A stretch of DNA of 64,000 nt, taken from assembly GCF_001751365.1 (NCBI RefSeq), contig NZ_LJGT01000041.1, positions 1,171,045 through 1,235,044 on the forward strand, read 5' to 3'. Within the stretch, counting starts at the first letter, position 1. The number at the start of each line of letters is the position of its first letter. The DNA comes from Streptomyces abyssalis. GTDB taxonomy: Bacteria > Actinomycetota > Actinomycetes > Streptomycetales > Streptomycetaceae. The position numbers were made by a program, and so were the translations under genes. This document shows positions 16,302 to 25,374 of this stretch, one piece after another. The notes beneath the pieces are model-generated. The model saw only the letters and a list, made by a program, of their open reading frames with translations. It ran no database searches and was not told where the DNA came from.

Positions 16302-16535
16302 CTAGAGATGAACGATCGGACAGGTCAGGGTCCGGGTGATGCCGTCCACTTGCTGGATCTTGGCGACGACCATGCGTCCGAGGTCGTCGACGCTGTCGGA
16401 CTGCGCGCGCACGATCACGTCGTACGGACCCGTCACGTCCTCCGCGTGCAGAATGCCCGGGAGCTTCGCGATGACGTCGGCGACGGTCGATGCCTTCCCG
16501 ACCTCGGTCTGGATCAGGATGTACGCCTGTACCAC
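16302..16535 (-). CDS. Stand-alone Lrp/AsnC ligand-binding domain protein
   Basis: This is a 77-residue protein made only of the RAM (Lrp/AsnC effector) domain: MVQAYILIQTEVGKASTVAD, GPYDVIVRAQSDSVDDLGRM, then VDGITRTLTCPIVHL. There is no helix-turn-helix, so it cannot bind DNA alone. GTG at 16535 follows GGAGG. It may bind small amino acids or modulate full-length Lrp proteins. It is divergent from thiL. Confidence 0.9.
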   Translation of the reverse strand: MVQAYILIQTEVGKASTVADVIAKLPGILHAEDVTGPYDVIVRAQSDSVDDLGRMVVAKIQQVDGITRTLTCPIVHL

Positions 16536-16714
16536 GGAACCTCCAGGGCGGCTACGAGGATCATGGGAGGAGAGGGATCGCCACGGTACCGCGTGGCCGC
16601 TACCGCGCGGGAGACCCCCAGCACAGCCGGTGACGGAGGATTGACGCCACCGTCTTCGCGGAGGAGCGGCGGGGCACGAGGCGGGCAGAGGGAGACAGGC
16701 GAAAGGGCGCAGCG

Positions 16715-17743
16715 ATGCATCTGAGCGGGGAGTACCGCGGGGGCCGGCCGCGGACGCCCGGCACCGTCGGGGAGCTCGGAGAGTTCGGCCTCATCCGGGA
16801 GTTGACGTCCCGGCTGACGACCACGCCCGCCGTACGCATCGGGCCGGGGGACGACGCCGCGGTGGTGGCCGCGCCGGACCGCAGGGTCGTCGCGACGACC
16901 GACATCCTGCTGGAGGGGCGGCACTTCCGGCGCGACTGGTCCACGGCGTACGACGTCGGCCGCAAGGCCGCCGCGGTCAACCTCGCGGACATCGCGGCGA
17001 TGGGGGCCGTGCCGACCTCCCTGCTGCTCGGGCTCGTGGTCCCCGCCGAACTCCCCGCGAACTGGCCCTCGGAGCTCATGGACGGCATCCGTGACGAGGC
17101 GCAGGTCGCCGCCGCGGCCGTCGTCGGCGGCGACGTCGTACGGGGCGACACGGTCACCGTCTCCATCACGGCCCTCGGCGATCTGCGCAACAGGGAACCG
17201 GTCACCCGCTTCGGCGCACGTCCCGGCGACACCGTCGCCGTCACCGGCTGGCTCGGCTGGTCCGCGGCGGGTCACGCCGTGCTCTCGCGCGGTTTCCGCT
17301 CGCCCCGCGCGTTCGTGGAGGCGCACAGGCGGCCTGAACCGCCGTACCACGCGGGTCCGGCGGCCGCGGAACTCGGCGCGACCGCGATGACGGACGTCAG
17401 CGACGGGCTGGTGGCCGACCTGGGGCACGTCGCGGAGGCCAGCAAGGTCCGGATCGACCTGCGCTCCGCGGATCTCGACGTGCCGGCGCAGATGTCGGAC
17501 ATCGGCAAGGCGGTGGGCGTCGATCCGTTGCACTGGGTGCTCACGGGCGGCGAGGACCACGCTCTCGTGGCGACGTTCCCTTCCGCCGCGAAGCTTCCCG
17601 CGCGCTGGCGCAAGATCGGCGAGGTGCTCGCACCCGCCGCGCAGCCCCAGGTGACCGTGGACGGCGCACCGTGGGAGCGGCCGGGCGGCTGGGACCACTT
17701 CGGCAGCGGAGGCCCCGGCGGACGGGGCGGGGACGGGGACTGA
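16715..17743 (+). CDS. thiL: Thiamine-monophosphate kinase
   Basis: This 342-residue enzyme phosphorylates thiamine monophosphate to thiamine diphosphate. Family motifs are GELGEFGLIREL, the nucleotide and metal loop IGPGDDAAVV near residue 47, TTDILLEGRHFR, VNLADIAAMGAVPTSLLLGL and MTDVSDGLVADLGH. GAAAGG precedes the ATG. It lies about 130 bases before thiD on the same strand, so both act in thiamine synthesis and salvage. Confidence 0.96.
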   Translation: MHLSGEYRGGRPRTPGTVGELGEFGLIRELTSRLTTTPAVRIGPGDDAAVVAAPDRRVVATTDILLEGRHFRRDWSTAYDVGRKAAAVNLADIAAMGAVPTSLLLGLVVPAELPANWPSELMDGIRDEAQVAAAAVVGGDVVRGDTVTVSITALGDLRNREPVTRFGARPGDTVAVTGWLGWSAAGHAVLSRGFRSPRAFVEAHRRPEPPYHAGPAAAELGATAMTDVSDGLVADLGHVAEASKVRIDLRSADLDVPAQMSDIGKAVGVDPLHWVLTGGEDHALVATFPSAAKLPARWRKIGEVLAPAAQPQVTVDGAPWERPGGWDHFGSGGPGGRGGDGD

Positions 17744-17869
17744 GGGCGGACGCCGACGGGCCGCGAGGCGCCGGACCGGGGCCGTGCGGTCACGGCGGTT
17801 CGGCAGGCGAGCCGTGGTCCCCGGATGCGGCCCTCGTGCACGACCGGACGCCCGGATACGTTTGTGTGC

Positions 17870-18721
17870 ATGGAGACGACCGCCGCGCGACCCGCGCCGC
17901 CCCGTGTGCTGACCGTCGCAGGCTCCGACTCGGGAGGCGGCGCGGGCATCCAGGCCGACCTGAAGACGATGCTGGCGCTCGGCACCCACGGGATGAGCGT
18001 CGTCGCAGCCGTGACCGCGCAGAACTCCCTTGGCGTGCAGGGCTACTGGGAACTGCCGGCCGAGGCGGTGCGCGCCCAGTTCCGCAGTGTCGTCGACGAC
18101 ATCGGCATCCAGGCCGCCAAGACGGGGATGCTGGCCTCGGCCGAACTCGTCGAGACGGTGGCCGGGCTCCTCGACGGGCTGACCGAGCCCGTCGTCGTCG
18201 ACCCGGTGGGCGTCTCCAAGCACGGCGACTCGCTGCTCGCTCAGGAGGCGCTGGACTCCGTACGCACCAAGCTGCTGCCGGTCGCGACCGTCGCCACCCC
18301 GAACCTCGACGAAGTGGCCCAGCTGACCGGCGTACGCGTCACCGACGAGGCGGGGCTGCGGGAGGCCGCCGCGGCCGTCCTCTCGTACGGGCCGCGCTGG
18401 GCGCTGATCAAGGGCGGCCATCTTGCCGGTGGTGCGGAGGGCGGTGCGGGCGCCGAAGCCGTCGACCTGCTCACGGACGGCCACGAGGAGCACTGGCTGC
18501 GGGCCTCCCGCTACGACAACCGGCACACCCACGGCACGGGCTGCACCCTCGCGAGCGCCCTCGCGGCGGAGCTGGCCCGCGGCCTGACGGTGCCCGAGGC
18601 GGCCAGGTCGGCCAAGGAGTACGTCACGGGGGCGATCGCCGCGGGATTCCCGCTCGGGGCGGGTCTGGGGCCCGTGGACCACGGCTGGCGGCTGCGCGAG
18701 GGGCGGGGCGGTGCGGTCTGA
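17870..18721 (+). CDS. thiD: Hydroxymethylpyrimidine/phosphomethylpyrimidine kinase
   Basis: This 283-residue ribokinase-fold enzyme phosphorylates HMP and HMP-P for thiamine synthesis. The motif VLTVAGSDSGGGAGIQADLK opens the protein. VVDPVGVSKHGDSLL, TPNLDEVAQLTG and HTHGTGCTLASALAAELARG (anion hole and catalytic Asp region) follow. ATG at 17870 is used; the earlier open frame lacks similarity. A hairpin follows and separates it from convergent rpmB. Confidence 0.95.
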   Translation: METTAARPAPPRVLTVAGSDSGGGAGIQADLKTMLALGTHGMSVVAAVTAQNSLGVQGYWELPAEAVRAQFRSVVDDIGIQAAKTGMLASAELVETVAGLLDGLTEPVVVDPVGVSKHGDSLLAQEALDSVRTKLLPVATVATPNLDEVAQLTGVRVTDEAGLREAAAAVLSYGPRWALIKGGHLAGGAEGGAGAEAVDLLTDGHEEHWLRASRYDNRHTHGTGCTLASALAAELARGLTVPEAARSAKEYVTGAIAAGFPLGAGLGPVDHGWRLREGRGGAV

Positions 18722-18759
18722 GACAGCGCGGTCCGGGGGCGGCCGGGGCCGGCATGCGT

Positions 18760-18792
18760 GAAGCCGGCCCGTCGTCACGACGGACCGGCTTC
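18760..18792. terminator. Bidirectional terminator between thiD and rpmB
   Basis: GAAGCCGGCCCGTCGT pairs with CGACGGACCGGCTTC with one mismatch around CA. T-rich flank TTC follows on the plus side. It can serve both convergent genes. Confidence 0.75.
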
Positions 18793-18860
18793 TTCAGCAA
18801 CCAGCTAGGTGGCCGCGCGGCTGCGACCCTCCCGGGCCGGCAGGCCCAGTCGGGGGAGCG

Positions 18861-19046
18861 TCAGCGCGAGACCTTGCCGGCCTTGATGCACGAGGTGCAG
18901 GCGTTGAGGCGCTTCGGCGTCCCGTTGACCACTGCACGCACGCGCTGGATGTTCGGGTTCCAGCGGCGCGGGGTGCGGCGGTGCGAGTGGGAGATGCTGT
19001 TGCCGAAGCCCGGCCCCTTGCCGCAGACGTCGCAGTTGGCAGCCAC
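18861..19046 (-). CDS. rpmB: 50S ribosomal protein L28 (zinc-binding form)
   Basis: This 61-residue L28 begins MAANCDVCGKGPGFGNSISH and continues RRWNPNIQRVRAVVNGTPKR. It carries both CxxC pairs (CDVC near residue 5 and CTSC near residue 51), so it is the zinc-containing C+ form rather than the Zur-induced C- paralogue. GTG at 19046 follows GGAG. It stands alone, convergent with thiD. Confidence 0.95.
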   Translation of the reverse strand: MAANCDVCGKGPGFGNSISHSHRRTPRRWNPNIQRVRAVVNGTPKRLNACTSCIKAGKVSR

Positions 19047-19397
19047 GGGTCACTCCAAAGACTTCAGATGCATGTACGGAAAATCCCGGCGACGCAGGCA
19101 CAGTGATCGACCGGCACTGCCAGGGAGGTATTGACGCCCGATACTCATCAGGCAACCGGAGCAGCATACAACGCCTGCTCATGAACAGCGAAACCAGCCC
19201 TTGGCGCCTGCCCGGCGGCGGGGGGAGCCCTCGGACCCGGCTCCGCAGCCGGGTTCCCCTCCGCACGCTGCCGGTGCTCTGATCTGGTGCTGTGGCGGCG
19301 AAGACCGGCCGGTGGACCTTTCCGGTCGCGGCACTAGCCTTCGAAGCCGCATTCCTTCGTAGTCGGACAAGACCACAACCAGACCGGAGGTCCTCAC
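19047..19397. other. Intergenic region between divergent rpmB and the DAK2 gene
   Basis: These 350 bases must hold the promoters of both divergent genes. Apart from the ribosome-binding sites GGAG (rpmB) and GGAGG (DAK2) I could not identify convincing -35/-10 pairs or operators. Confidence 0.5.
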
Positions 19398-21197
19398 GTG
19401 CCGCAGCCGTTCGACTCCACCGTGGTACGGGCATGGATCGCGCTCGCCCTGGAGGCCGTCGGCGAAGGGCGCGAGGAGATCGACGCGATCAACGTCTTCC
19501 CGGTGGCCGACGGCGACACCGGCACCAACCTCCAGCGCACCCTGGACGCCGCCGCGCAGGCCCTCGACGCCGAATGGGACGGCGACGCCCCCGCGGCACC
19601 GGCACTCCGCGCGCTGGCGCGGGGCGCCCTGCTCGGCGCGTGCGGCAACTCCGGCACGATCCTGGCGCAGCTGCTGCGGGGCATGGCCGAGACGTACGCG
19701 GCGGCCGAGTCCGCCGGAGCGCGCGGGGAGGCCGAAGTCCCCGGCGCCGGGCGGCTGTTGGCGGACGCGCTGGGGCGCGCCGCCGAGTCCGCGTACGAGG
19801 CCGTCGCGCACCCCGTCGAGGGGACGGTGCTCAGCGTCGCCAGGGCGGCGGCCGAGGCCGCCGGGCGCGCAGCCGCCGACGAGCCGCACGCGGGCGCGCC
19901 GGAGGTCGCCCGTGCCGCGCACGAGCGCTCCCGCGAGGCGCTGACCGAGACGACCGGACAGCTCGACGTGCTGCGCCGCGCCGGGGTCGTCGACGCCGGC
20001 GGCAGCGGCCTGGTCGCCGTGCTCGGGGCGCTGGCGGACGCCCTAGGGGAGCCGGTCCCGGAGGCCGCCTCGCGCATGCGCCGTCCGTACCCGGTGCCGA
20101 ACAGCGGGGGCGGCAGCGGCAGTTCGGCGGGAGCGCCCGGTCCGTCCGGTCCGTCCGGCGGGGGTGGCGGCGCGTACGAGGTCATGTATCTGCTCGACGC
20201 CGACGACACCGCCATGGCGGGCCTGCGCGAACGCCTGGACGGCCTGGGCGACTCGCTCGTCGTCGGCGGCGGCGACGGCTTGTGGAGCGTGCACGTGCAC
20301 GTCGACGACGCGGGCGCCGCGGTGGAGGCCGGTGTCGGCGCGGGACGCCCGCACCGCATCCGCATCACCCACCTCACGCAGGGGGAGACGGGCGAGCCCT
20401 GTGCCCCGGACACGGCCGGTGCCCCGGGCGGGGCTTCGGCCGAGCCTGCTGCGCAGGCGCAGGCACAGGCACAGACCCAGGCCGAGGCTCCCGCTGTTCC
20501 GGACCCGGCTCCCGGCGTCGCTGCGGGCGGCCGCGCCGTCGTCGCCGTCGTGCACGGGGACGGCCTGGCGGGTCTGTGCGAGGACGCCGGTGCTCTGGTC
20601 GTACGGGCCAAGGAGGCACTCGACGGCCCGGACGGGGAGTCCCTCGGCGCGGCCGTACGGGCGACCGGCGCGGCGGAGGTCGTGCTGCTCCCCAACGACG
20701 TGGATCTGCACGCCTCGGCGTCCCGCGCCGCCGACGCGGCGCGGGACGGCGTACCCGGGCTGCGCGTCGCGGTCGTACCGACCCGCGCCGCCGTGCAGGG
20801 CGTCGCCGCCCTCGCCGTACACGATCCGGAGCGCCGTTTCGACGACGACGTCGTCGCGATGACCAATGCCGCCGGCGCCACCCGCTACGGCGAAGTGACC
20901 GTCGCCGACCGCCCGTTCTGGACCATGGCCGGCGTCTGCGAGGGCGGCGACGTGCTCGGTCTCGTGGAGGACGACGTGGTCGTGATCGGCCGCGACGTCG
21001 CCGGGACGGCAGCCGAGGTGCTGGAGCGGATGCTCGCGGCCGGAGGGGAGATGGTCACGCTGATCGTCGGCGAACACGCGCCGCAGGGGCTGACGGAGCG
21101 GCTGGAGGAGCAGGTGCGCAGCGGTCATCTCGCCGTGGACACGGTGGTCTACGAAGGCCGGCAGCACTCCTCGGTGCTGCTGATCGGCGTCGAGTGA
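19398..21197 (+). CDS. DAK2 domain protein (FakA-like kinase subunit)
   Basis: This is a 599-residue protein. Residues 8-200 hold a DhaL/DAK2 ATP-binding domain with the metal-binding DAINVFPVADGDTGTNL and LLGACGNSGTILAQLLRGM. The C-terminal half (from about 250) has DADDTAMAGLRERLDGLGDS and VVAVVHGDGLAGL, then FWTMAGVCEGGDVLGLVEDD, the FakA-type C-terminal domain. An Ala/Gln/Pro-rich linker lies near 345-370. In Firmicutes FakA phosphorylates fatty acids bound to FakB. It directly precedes recG, as in many bacteria. Fatty acid kinase activity is inferred; no FakB is present here. Confidence 0.88.
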   Translation: MPQPFDSTVVRAWIALALEAVGEGREEIDAINVFPVADGDTGTNLQRTLDAAAQALDAEWDGDAPAAPALRALARGALLGACGNSGTILAQLLRGMAETYAAAESAGARGEAEVPGAGRLLADALGRAAESAYEAVAHPVEGTVLSVARAAAEAAGRAAADEPHAGAPEVARAAHERSREALTETTGQLDVLRRAGVVDAGGSGLVAVLGALADALGEPVPEAASRMRRPYPVPNSGGGSGSSAGAPGPSGPSGGGGGAYEVMYLLDADDTAMAGLRERLDGLGDSLVVGGGDGLWSVHVHVDDAGAAVEAGVGAGRPHRIRITHLTQGETGEPCAPDTAGAPGGASAEPAAQAQAQAQTQAEAPAVPDPAPGVAAGGRAVVAVVHGDGLAGLCEDAGALVVRAKEALDGPDGESLGAAVRATGAAEVVLLPNDVDLHASASRAADAARDGVPGLRVAVVPTRAAVQGVAALAVHDPERRFDDDVVAMTNAAGATRYGEVTVADRPFWTMAGVCEGGDVLGLVEDDVVVIGRDVAGTAAEVLERMLAAGGEMVTLIVGEHAPQGLTERLEEQVRSGHLAVDTVVYEGRQHSSVLLIGVE

Positions 21198-21333
21198 GGC
21201 CCTCGCACCGACGGCCTCAAAGGGCCCTCGCCCTCAACCCCTGATCCCGGCGCCGACCCTGACCCTGGCTCTGGTCCCGTACCGGTCCGTCCGGTTGCCG
21301 CGGCCTGTCACCGTCATGGTGTGCAATGGGGGC

Positions 21334-24300
21334 GTGTCCGCGCTCGACGATTCCCTGAAGAAGCACCTGGGCGGCAGCACCGCGAAGGTCCTGGCCGAAC
21401 ACCTGGGCCTGCACACGGCCGGTGACCTCCTCCATCACTACCCCCGCCGTTACGAGGAGCGCGGCCAGCTCACGCGCCTCGCCGACCTGCCGCTGGACGA
21501 GCATGTGACCGTCGTCGCGCAGGTCGCCAAGTCGAAGGTGCACACCTTCAACCGGGGCAGGGGCCAGCGGCTCGAGATCGTCCTGACCGACGGCAGCGGC
21601 CAGTTGCAGCTGGTCTTCTTCGGGCGAGGCATCTTCCAGCCGCAGCGGGACCTGCAGCCCGGCACGCGGGCGATGTTCGCCGGCAAGGTCGGCGTCTTCA
21701 ACGGCCGCCTGCAGCTGTCGCATCCGCAGTACGAGAAGCTCGGGACGGACAGCGGCAGCGAGGACGTCGACGCGTTCGCGAACAGGCTGATGCCGATCTA
21801 TCCGGCCGTGGCCCAGATGGCGTCGTGGAAGATCGCCAAGTCGGTGGGGACGGTGCTCGCTTCGATGGAGGCCACAGGCTGGGACGGGCTCGCCGACCCC
21901 CTCCCGTCGGCGATCCGCGAGGAGCGGCGGCTGATCCCGCTGCCCGACGCGTTCGAGAAGGTGCACAGGCCGCGTACGAAGGCGGACGTCGCCGCCGCAC
22001 GGGACAGGCTGAAGTGGGACGAGGCGTTCATCCTCCAGGTCGCCCTCGCGCGGCGCAGGGTGGCGGAGGCCCAGCTTCCCGCCGCGCCGCGCGTTCCCGT
22101 GGAGGGCGGCCTCCTGGACGCCTTCGACGCGAAGCTGCCCTTCACCCTCACCGACGGGCAGCGCCACGTCAGCGGAGAGATCTTCGCCGACCTCGCCGCC
22201 GAACATCCCATGCACCGCCTTCTGCAGGGCGAAGTCGGTTCCGGCAAGGCCCAGCCGCTGGACGCTCTCGTGCTGACGCCGGACGGCTTCCGCGAGATGC
22301 GGGAGATCGGGCTCGGGGACGAGGTGGTCACGCCCTCCGGAGAGCCGGCGCCCGTCGAAGGTGTCTTTCCCCAAGGAGAGCGCGAGGTATGGCGGTTGAC
22401 GCTGTCCGACGGCAGCACCGTCGAGTGCGACGACGAGCATCTGTGGCTGGTCGGCACCGCGGAGGCGTGGCGGCGTGGCGAGCGCCCGAGGGTGCTGACC
22501 ACGCGGGAGATCAGGAACGACCTGATGTCGCCCGCCGGTTCGCCGAACTGGTATCTGCCGCAGGCGGTGCCGGTGGATCTCGGCGCCCCGGCGCAGGGCG
22601 TGGCCGATCCGTACGCGATGGGCCTGGAGCTCGGGCGTCGCGGCGCACACGGCCCGGTACCGCAGGTGTGCAAGGTGGATTCGGTCAAGAACCGGCTCGC
22701 GCTGCTCCAGGGAATCCTCGACGCGGCGGCCGACGATCCGGGCGGCGGCGCCCAGGCGCCCGGCGGGCCGCCCGGTGTCGTCCTCCGCTCCCCGTCCCGT
22801 GCGCTGGTCGAGGACGTGGCGTGGCTGGTGCGTTCGCTCGGCGGGCACGCGCGCATCACCCCGGAGAAGGGACACGAACAGGAACAGCACCGGCAACAGG
22901 GCCGGCAGGACCGGCAAGAGGGCAGGCAAGAGGGCAGGCAAGAGGCCGACGCGGACGCGGAGCCGGCCGAGCCGGCCCAATCTGCCGTCACGCTGCTGCT
23001 GCCTCCGGAGCACAGCCCCTTCCGCTCGGAACGCACCCTCGCCCGTACCTCCGTACAGGAGACGGACCCCGAGTCGCTGCGCCGTTCCGTACGATCCGCG
23101 GAGCCGGCCGGGCGCAGGCCGGTGCAGTGCATCAGCGTCCGCCACCCCGGCCGTGCCTACGTCACGGACAACTTCACGGTCACGCACAACACCATGGTGG
23201 CCACCCGCGCCATGCTGACCGTCGTCGACAGCGGCGGCCAGGCAGCGCTGCTCGCACCCACCGAGGTACTCGCCCAGCAGCACCACCGCTCCGTCACGGG
23301 CCTCATGGGCGAGCTGGCCGAGGGCGGCATGCTCGGAGGAGCCGAACAGGCCACGAAGGTCGTGCTGCTCACCGGTTCCATGGGAGCGGCCGCACGCCGC
23401 CGGGCGCTGCTCGATCTGGCCACGGGTGAAGCCGGCATCGTCATCGGCACGCACGCGCTGATCGAGGACAAGGTCCGCTTCCACGACCTGGGTCTGGTCG
23501 TCGTCGACGAGCAGCACCGCTTCGGCGTCGAACAGCGTGACGCCTTGCGTTCCAAGGGAGTTCAGCCGCCGCACCTGCTGGTGATGACGGCCACGCCCAT
23601 TCCCCGCACGGTCGCCATGACCGTCTTCGGCGATCTGGAGACCTCCGTCCTGGACCAGCTCCCGGCCGGCCGCTCGCCCATCGCCAGCCACCTCGTGCCC
23701 GCCAGGGACAAGCCGCACTTCCTCGCCCGTACGTGGGAGCGCGTACGGGAGGAGACGGAGGCCGGGCACCAGACGTACGTCGTCTGCCCGCGCATCGGCG
23801 ACGAGGAGGAGCAGACAGCGGGGAAGTCCGGCGGCAAGCCGGCGAAGAAGAAGGTCCGCGCCGAGGAAGAGGCGGCGGGCGGCGAGGCGGACGGCGGCGA
23901 GGAGGACGAGAGGCGGCCGCCCGTATCCGTCCTCGACACAGTGGCGCTGCTGCGCGAAGGCCCGCTGGAAGGGCTGCGCGTGGAGGCCCTGCACGGCCGG
24001 ATGCAGCCCGACGCCAAGGACGAGGTGATGCGCCGCTTCGCCGCGGGCGAGGTCGACGTGCTGGTCGCGACCACCGTCATCGAGGTCGGCGTCGACGTGC
24101 CCAACGCCACCGTCATGGTCATCATGGACGCCGACCGCTTCGGCGTCTCCCAGCTCCACCAGCTCCGCGGCCGGGTCGGCCGGGGAGCGGCCGCGGGCCT
24201 GTGCCTGCTGGTCACCGAGGCGCCCGAGGCGGGCCCGGCCCGCGCCCGTCTGGAGGCCGTCGCGGGCACCCTGGACGGCTTCGAGCTCTCCCGCATCGAC

Positions 24301-24528
24301 CTGGAGCAGCGCCGCGAGGGCGATGTTCTCGGGCAGGCGCAGTCGGGTGTCCGCACCTCGCTGCGGATGCTGACCGTGATCGAGGACGAGGAGGTCATCG
24401 AGGCCGCGCGGCAGGCGGCGAACGCCGTCGTCGCCGAGGATCCGGAGCTGGAGCGGCTGCCGGAGCTGCGTACGGCACTGGCCGCCCTGCTGGACGAGGA
24501 GCGCGAGGACTACCTCGACAAGGGCTGA
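21334..24528 (+). CDS. recG: ATP-dependent DNA helicase RecG containing an intein
   Basis: RecG remodels stalled forks and recombination intermediates. The precursor has 1064 residues. Removing a 314-residue intein leaves 750, the normal length for this group. N-terminal wedge/OB residues include LLHHYPRRYEERGQL and LTDGSGQLQLVFFG. The Walker A motif GEVGSGK is interrupted at residue 305 and resumes with TMVATRAML. Helicase motifs then follow: APTEVLAQQHH, VVVDEQHRFGVEQRDAL (DEQH box), VMTATPIPRTVAMT, VATTVIEVGVDVPNA and QLRGRVGRG. An acidic insert near 855-885 is typical of the Streptomyces form. GTG at 21334 matches the family start; ATG at 21316 is possible. Confidence 0.93.
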   Translation: MSALDDSLKKHLGGSTAKVLAEHLGLHTAGDLLHHYPRRYEERGQLTRLADLPLDEHVTVVAQVAKSKVHTFNRGRGQRLEIVLTDGSGQLQLVFFGRGIFQPQRDLQPGTRAMFAGKVGVFNGRLQLSHPQYEKLGTDSGSEDVDAFANRLMPIYPAVAQMASWKIAKSVGTVLASMEATGWDGLADPLPSAIREERRLIPLPDAFEKVHRPRTKADVAAARDRLKWDEAFILQVALARRRVAEAQLPAAPRVPVEGGLLDAFDAKLPFTLTDGQRHVSGEIFADLAAEHPMHRLLQGEVGSGKAQPLDALVLTPDGFREMREIGLGDEVVTPSGEPAPVEGVFPQGEREVWRLTLSDGSTVECDDEHLWLVGTAEAWRRGERPRVLTTREIRNDLMSPAGSPNWYLPQAVPVDLGAPAQGVADPYAMGLELGRRGAHGPVPQVCKVDSVKNRLALLQGILDAAADDPGGGAQAPGGPPGVVLRSPSRALVEDVAWLVRSLGGHARITPEKGHEQEQHRQQGRQDRQEGRQEGRQEADADAEPAEPAQSAVTLLLPPEHSPFRSERTLARTSVQETDPESLRRSVRSAEPAGRRPVQCISVRHPGRAYVTDNFTVTHNTMVATRAMLTVVDSGGQAALLAPTEVLAQQHHRSVTGLMGELAEGGMLGGAEQATKVVLLTGSMGAAARRRALLDLATGEAGIVIGTHALIEDKVRFHDLGLVVVDEQHRFGVEQRDALRSKGVQPPHLLVMTATPIPRTVAMTVFGDLETSVLDQLPAGRSPIASHLVPARDKPHFLARTWERVREETEAGHQTYVVCPRIGDEEEQTAGKSGGKPAKKKVRAEEEAAGGEADGGEEDERRPPVSVLDTVALLREGPLEGLRVEALHGRMQPDAKDEVMRRFAAGEVDVLVATTVIEVGVDVPNATVMVIMDADRFGVSQLHQLRGRVGRGAAAGLCLLVTEAPEAGPARARLEAVAGTLDGFELSRIDLEQRREGDVLGQAQSGVRTSLRMLTVIEDEEVIEAARQAANAVVAEDPELERLPELRTALAALLDEEREDYLDKG
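22249..23190 (+). other. Class 3 intein in RecG Walker A, degraded homing endonuclease
   Basis: This is a 314-residue in-frame insert (precursor residues 306-619) between GSGK and T. It starts AQPLDALVLTPDGFREMREI, a splicing block A with Ala instead of Cys/Ser at position 1. Block B ends DDEHLWLV with Trp66. Block F is RPVQCISV with Cys294. Block G is YVTDNFTVTHN with Thr312-His-Asn and +1 Thr. Ala1 with the Trp-Cys-Thr triplet defines class 3 inteins. Between them, DPYAMGLELGRRG and NRLALLQGILDAAADD look like LAGLIDADG motifs that have lost their usual Gly-Asp-Gly endings. A Gln/Arg/Glu-rich repeat follows near intein residues 215-235. Confidence 0.9.
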
Positions 24529-24715
24529 CCGGGCGGACCGGGCCGACCGGGAGGCGGGCGGGCAGCGGCGAGGGCTGCCCGAGCCTCCTCCCGCATCGGT
24601 CCGCCCCCGCCCGGAGGCGGGCGTGCGCCGCGGCGCCGTGGGATCCTCGGTTGCGACGGCGGGCCCGGAGCCGGTCCCGGCCACACCGCACGAGAGAGCG
24701 AAGGACGACCCCACG

Positions 24716-25321
24716 ATGACCCGCGTGATCGCAGGAGCCGTCGGCGGCCGGCGGCTGACCGTGCCGCCGGGCCAGGGCACGCGCCCGACGTCCGACCGTG
24801 CGCGTGAGGGGATGTTCTCCAGCTGGGAGGCCCAGTTGGGCGCCTCCGGCACCGCCGCCTGGCACGGCAGACGCGTCCTCGACCTGTACGGGGGCTCCGG
24901 TGCGGTCGGTCTCGAAGCGCTCTCCCGCGGCGCCGCGCACGTGCTCCTCGTGGAATCGGACGCCCGTGCCGCCCGCACCATCAGGCAGAACGTACGGGCG
25001 CTCGGCCTCACCGGCGCCGAGGTGCGCCACGCGAAGGCCGAACAGACCGTCACGGGGCCGCCGCCCGGCGCCCCGTTCGACCTCGTCTTCCTCGACCCCC
25101 CGTACGCCGTGACCGACGACAGCGTGCGGGAGATCCTGCTCACACTCCGCTCCGGGCTCTGGCTGGCCGGCGAAGCGCTCGTCACCGTGGAGCGCAGCAC
25201 GCGTGGCGGACGGTTCCGCTGGCCCGGGGGCTACGAGGCCCTCCGGTCCAGGCGCTACGGCGAGGGCACGCTCTGGTACGGTCGCGCCGCCGCGAGCGAG
25301 GACGCCCCCACACCATGCTGA
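24716..25321 (+). CDS. rsmD: 16S rRNA (guanine(966)-N(2))-methyltransferase
   Basis: This 201-residue SAM-dependent methyltransferase modifies G966 of 16S rRNA. It starts MTRVIAGAVGGRRLTVPPGQ with the TRPTSDRAREGMFSSW motif. The SAM site is VLDLYGGSGAVGLEALSRGA and the catalytic motif is DLVFLDPPYAV (DPPY). It lies just upstream of coaD, the usual bacterial pairing. The start ATG at 24716 follows GAAGGA. Confidence 0.93.
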   Translation: MTRVIAGAVGGRRLTVPPGQGTRPTSDRAREGMFSSWEAQLGASGTAAWHGRRVLDLYGGSGAVGLEALSRGAAHVLLVESDARAARTIRQNVRALGLTGAEVRHAKAEQTVTGPPPGAPFDLVFLDPPYAVTDDSVREILLTLRSGLWLAGEALVTVERSTRGGRFRWPGGYEALRSRRYGEGTLWYGRAAASEDAPTPC

Positions 25322-25374
25322 ACCCCGCGGACACCCCACAGACCCCCCATCGTCCGGAGAGCGAGGAACCACCA

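Noticed and set aside
16514..18778. A 754-codon minus-strand frame opposite thiL and thiD
   Set aside because: No ribosome-binding site, no recognisable motif, and it covers two clear kinase genes.
22249..23190. Reading the broken Walker A motif of RecG as gene inactivation
   Set aside because: The insert is in frame, has all splicing blocks, and joining its flanks restores GSGKT exactly.
21217..25200. A 1300-codon open frame on the minus strand opposite recG and rsmD
   Set aside because: It is opposite well-supported genes and its translation is Arg/Ala/Leu-rich with no family motifs. Such antisense frames arise from GC-rich third positions.
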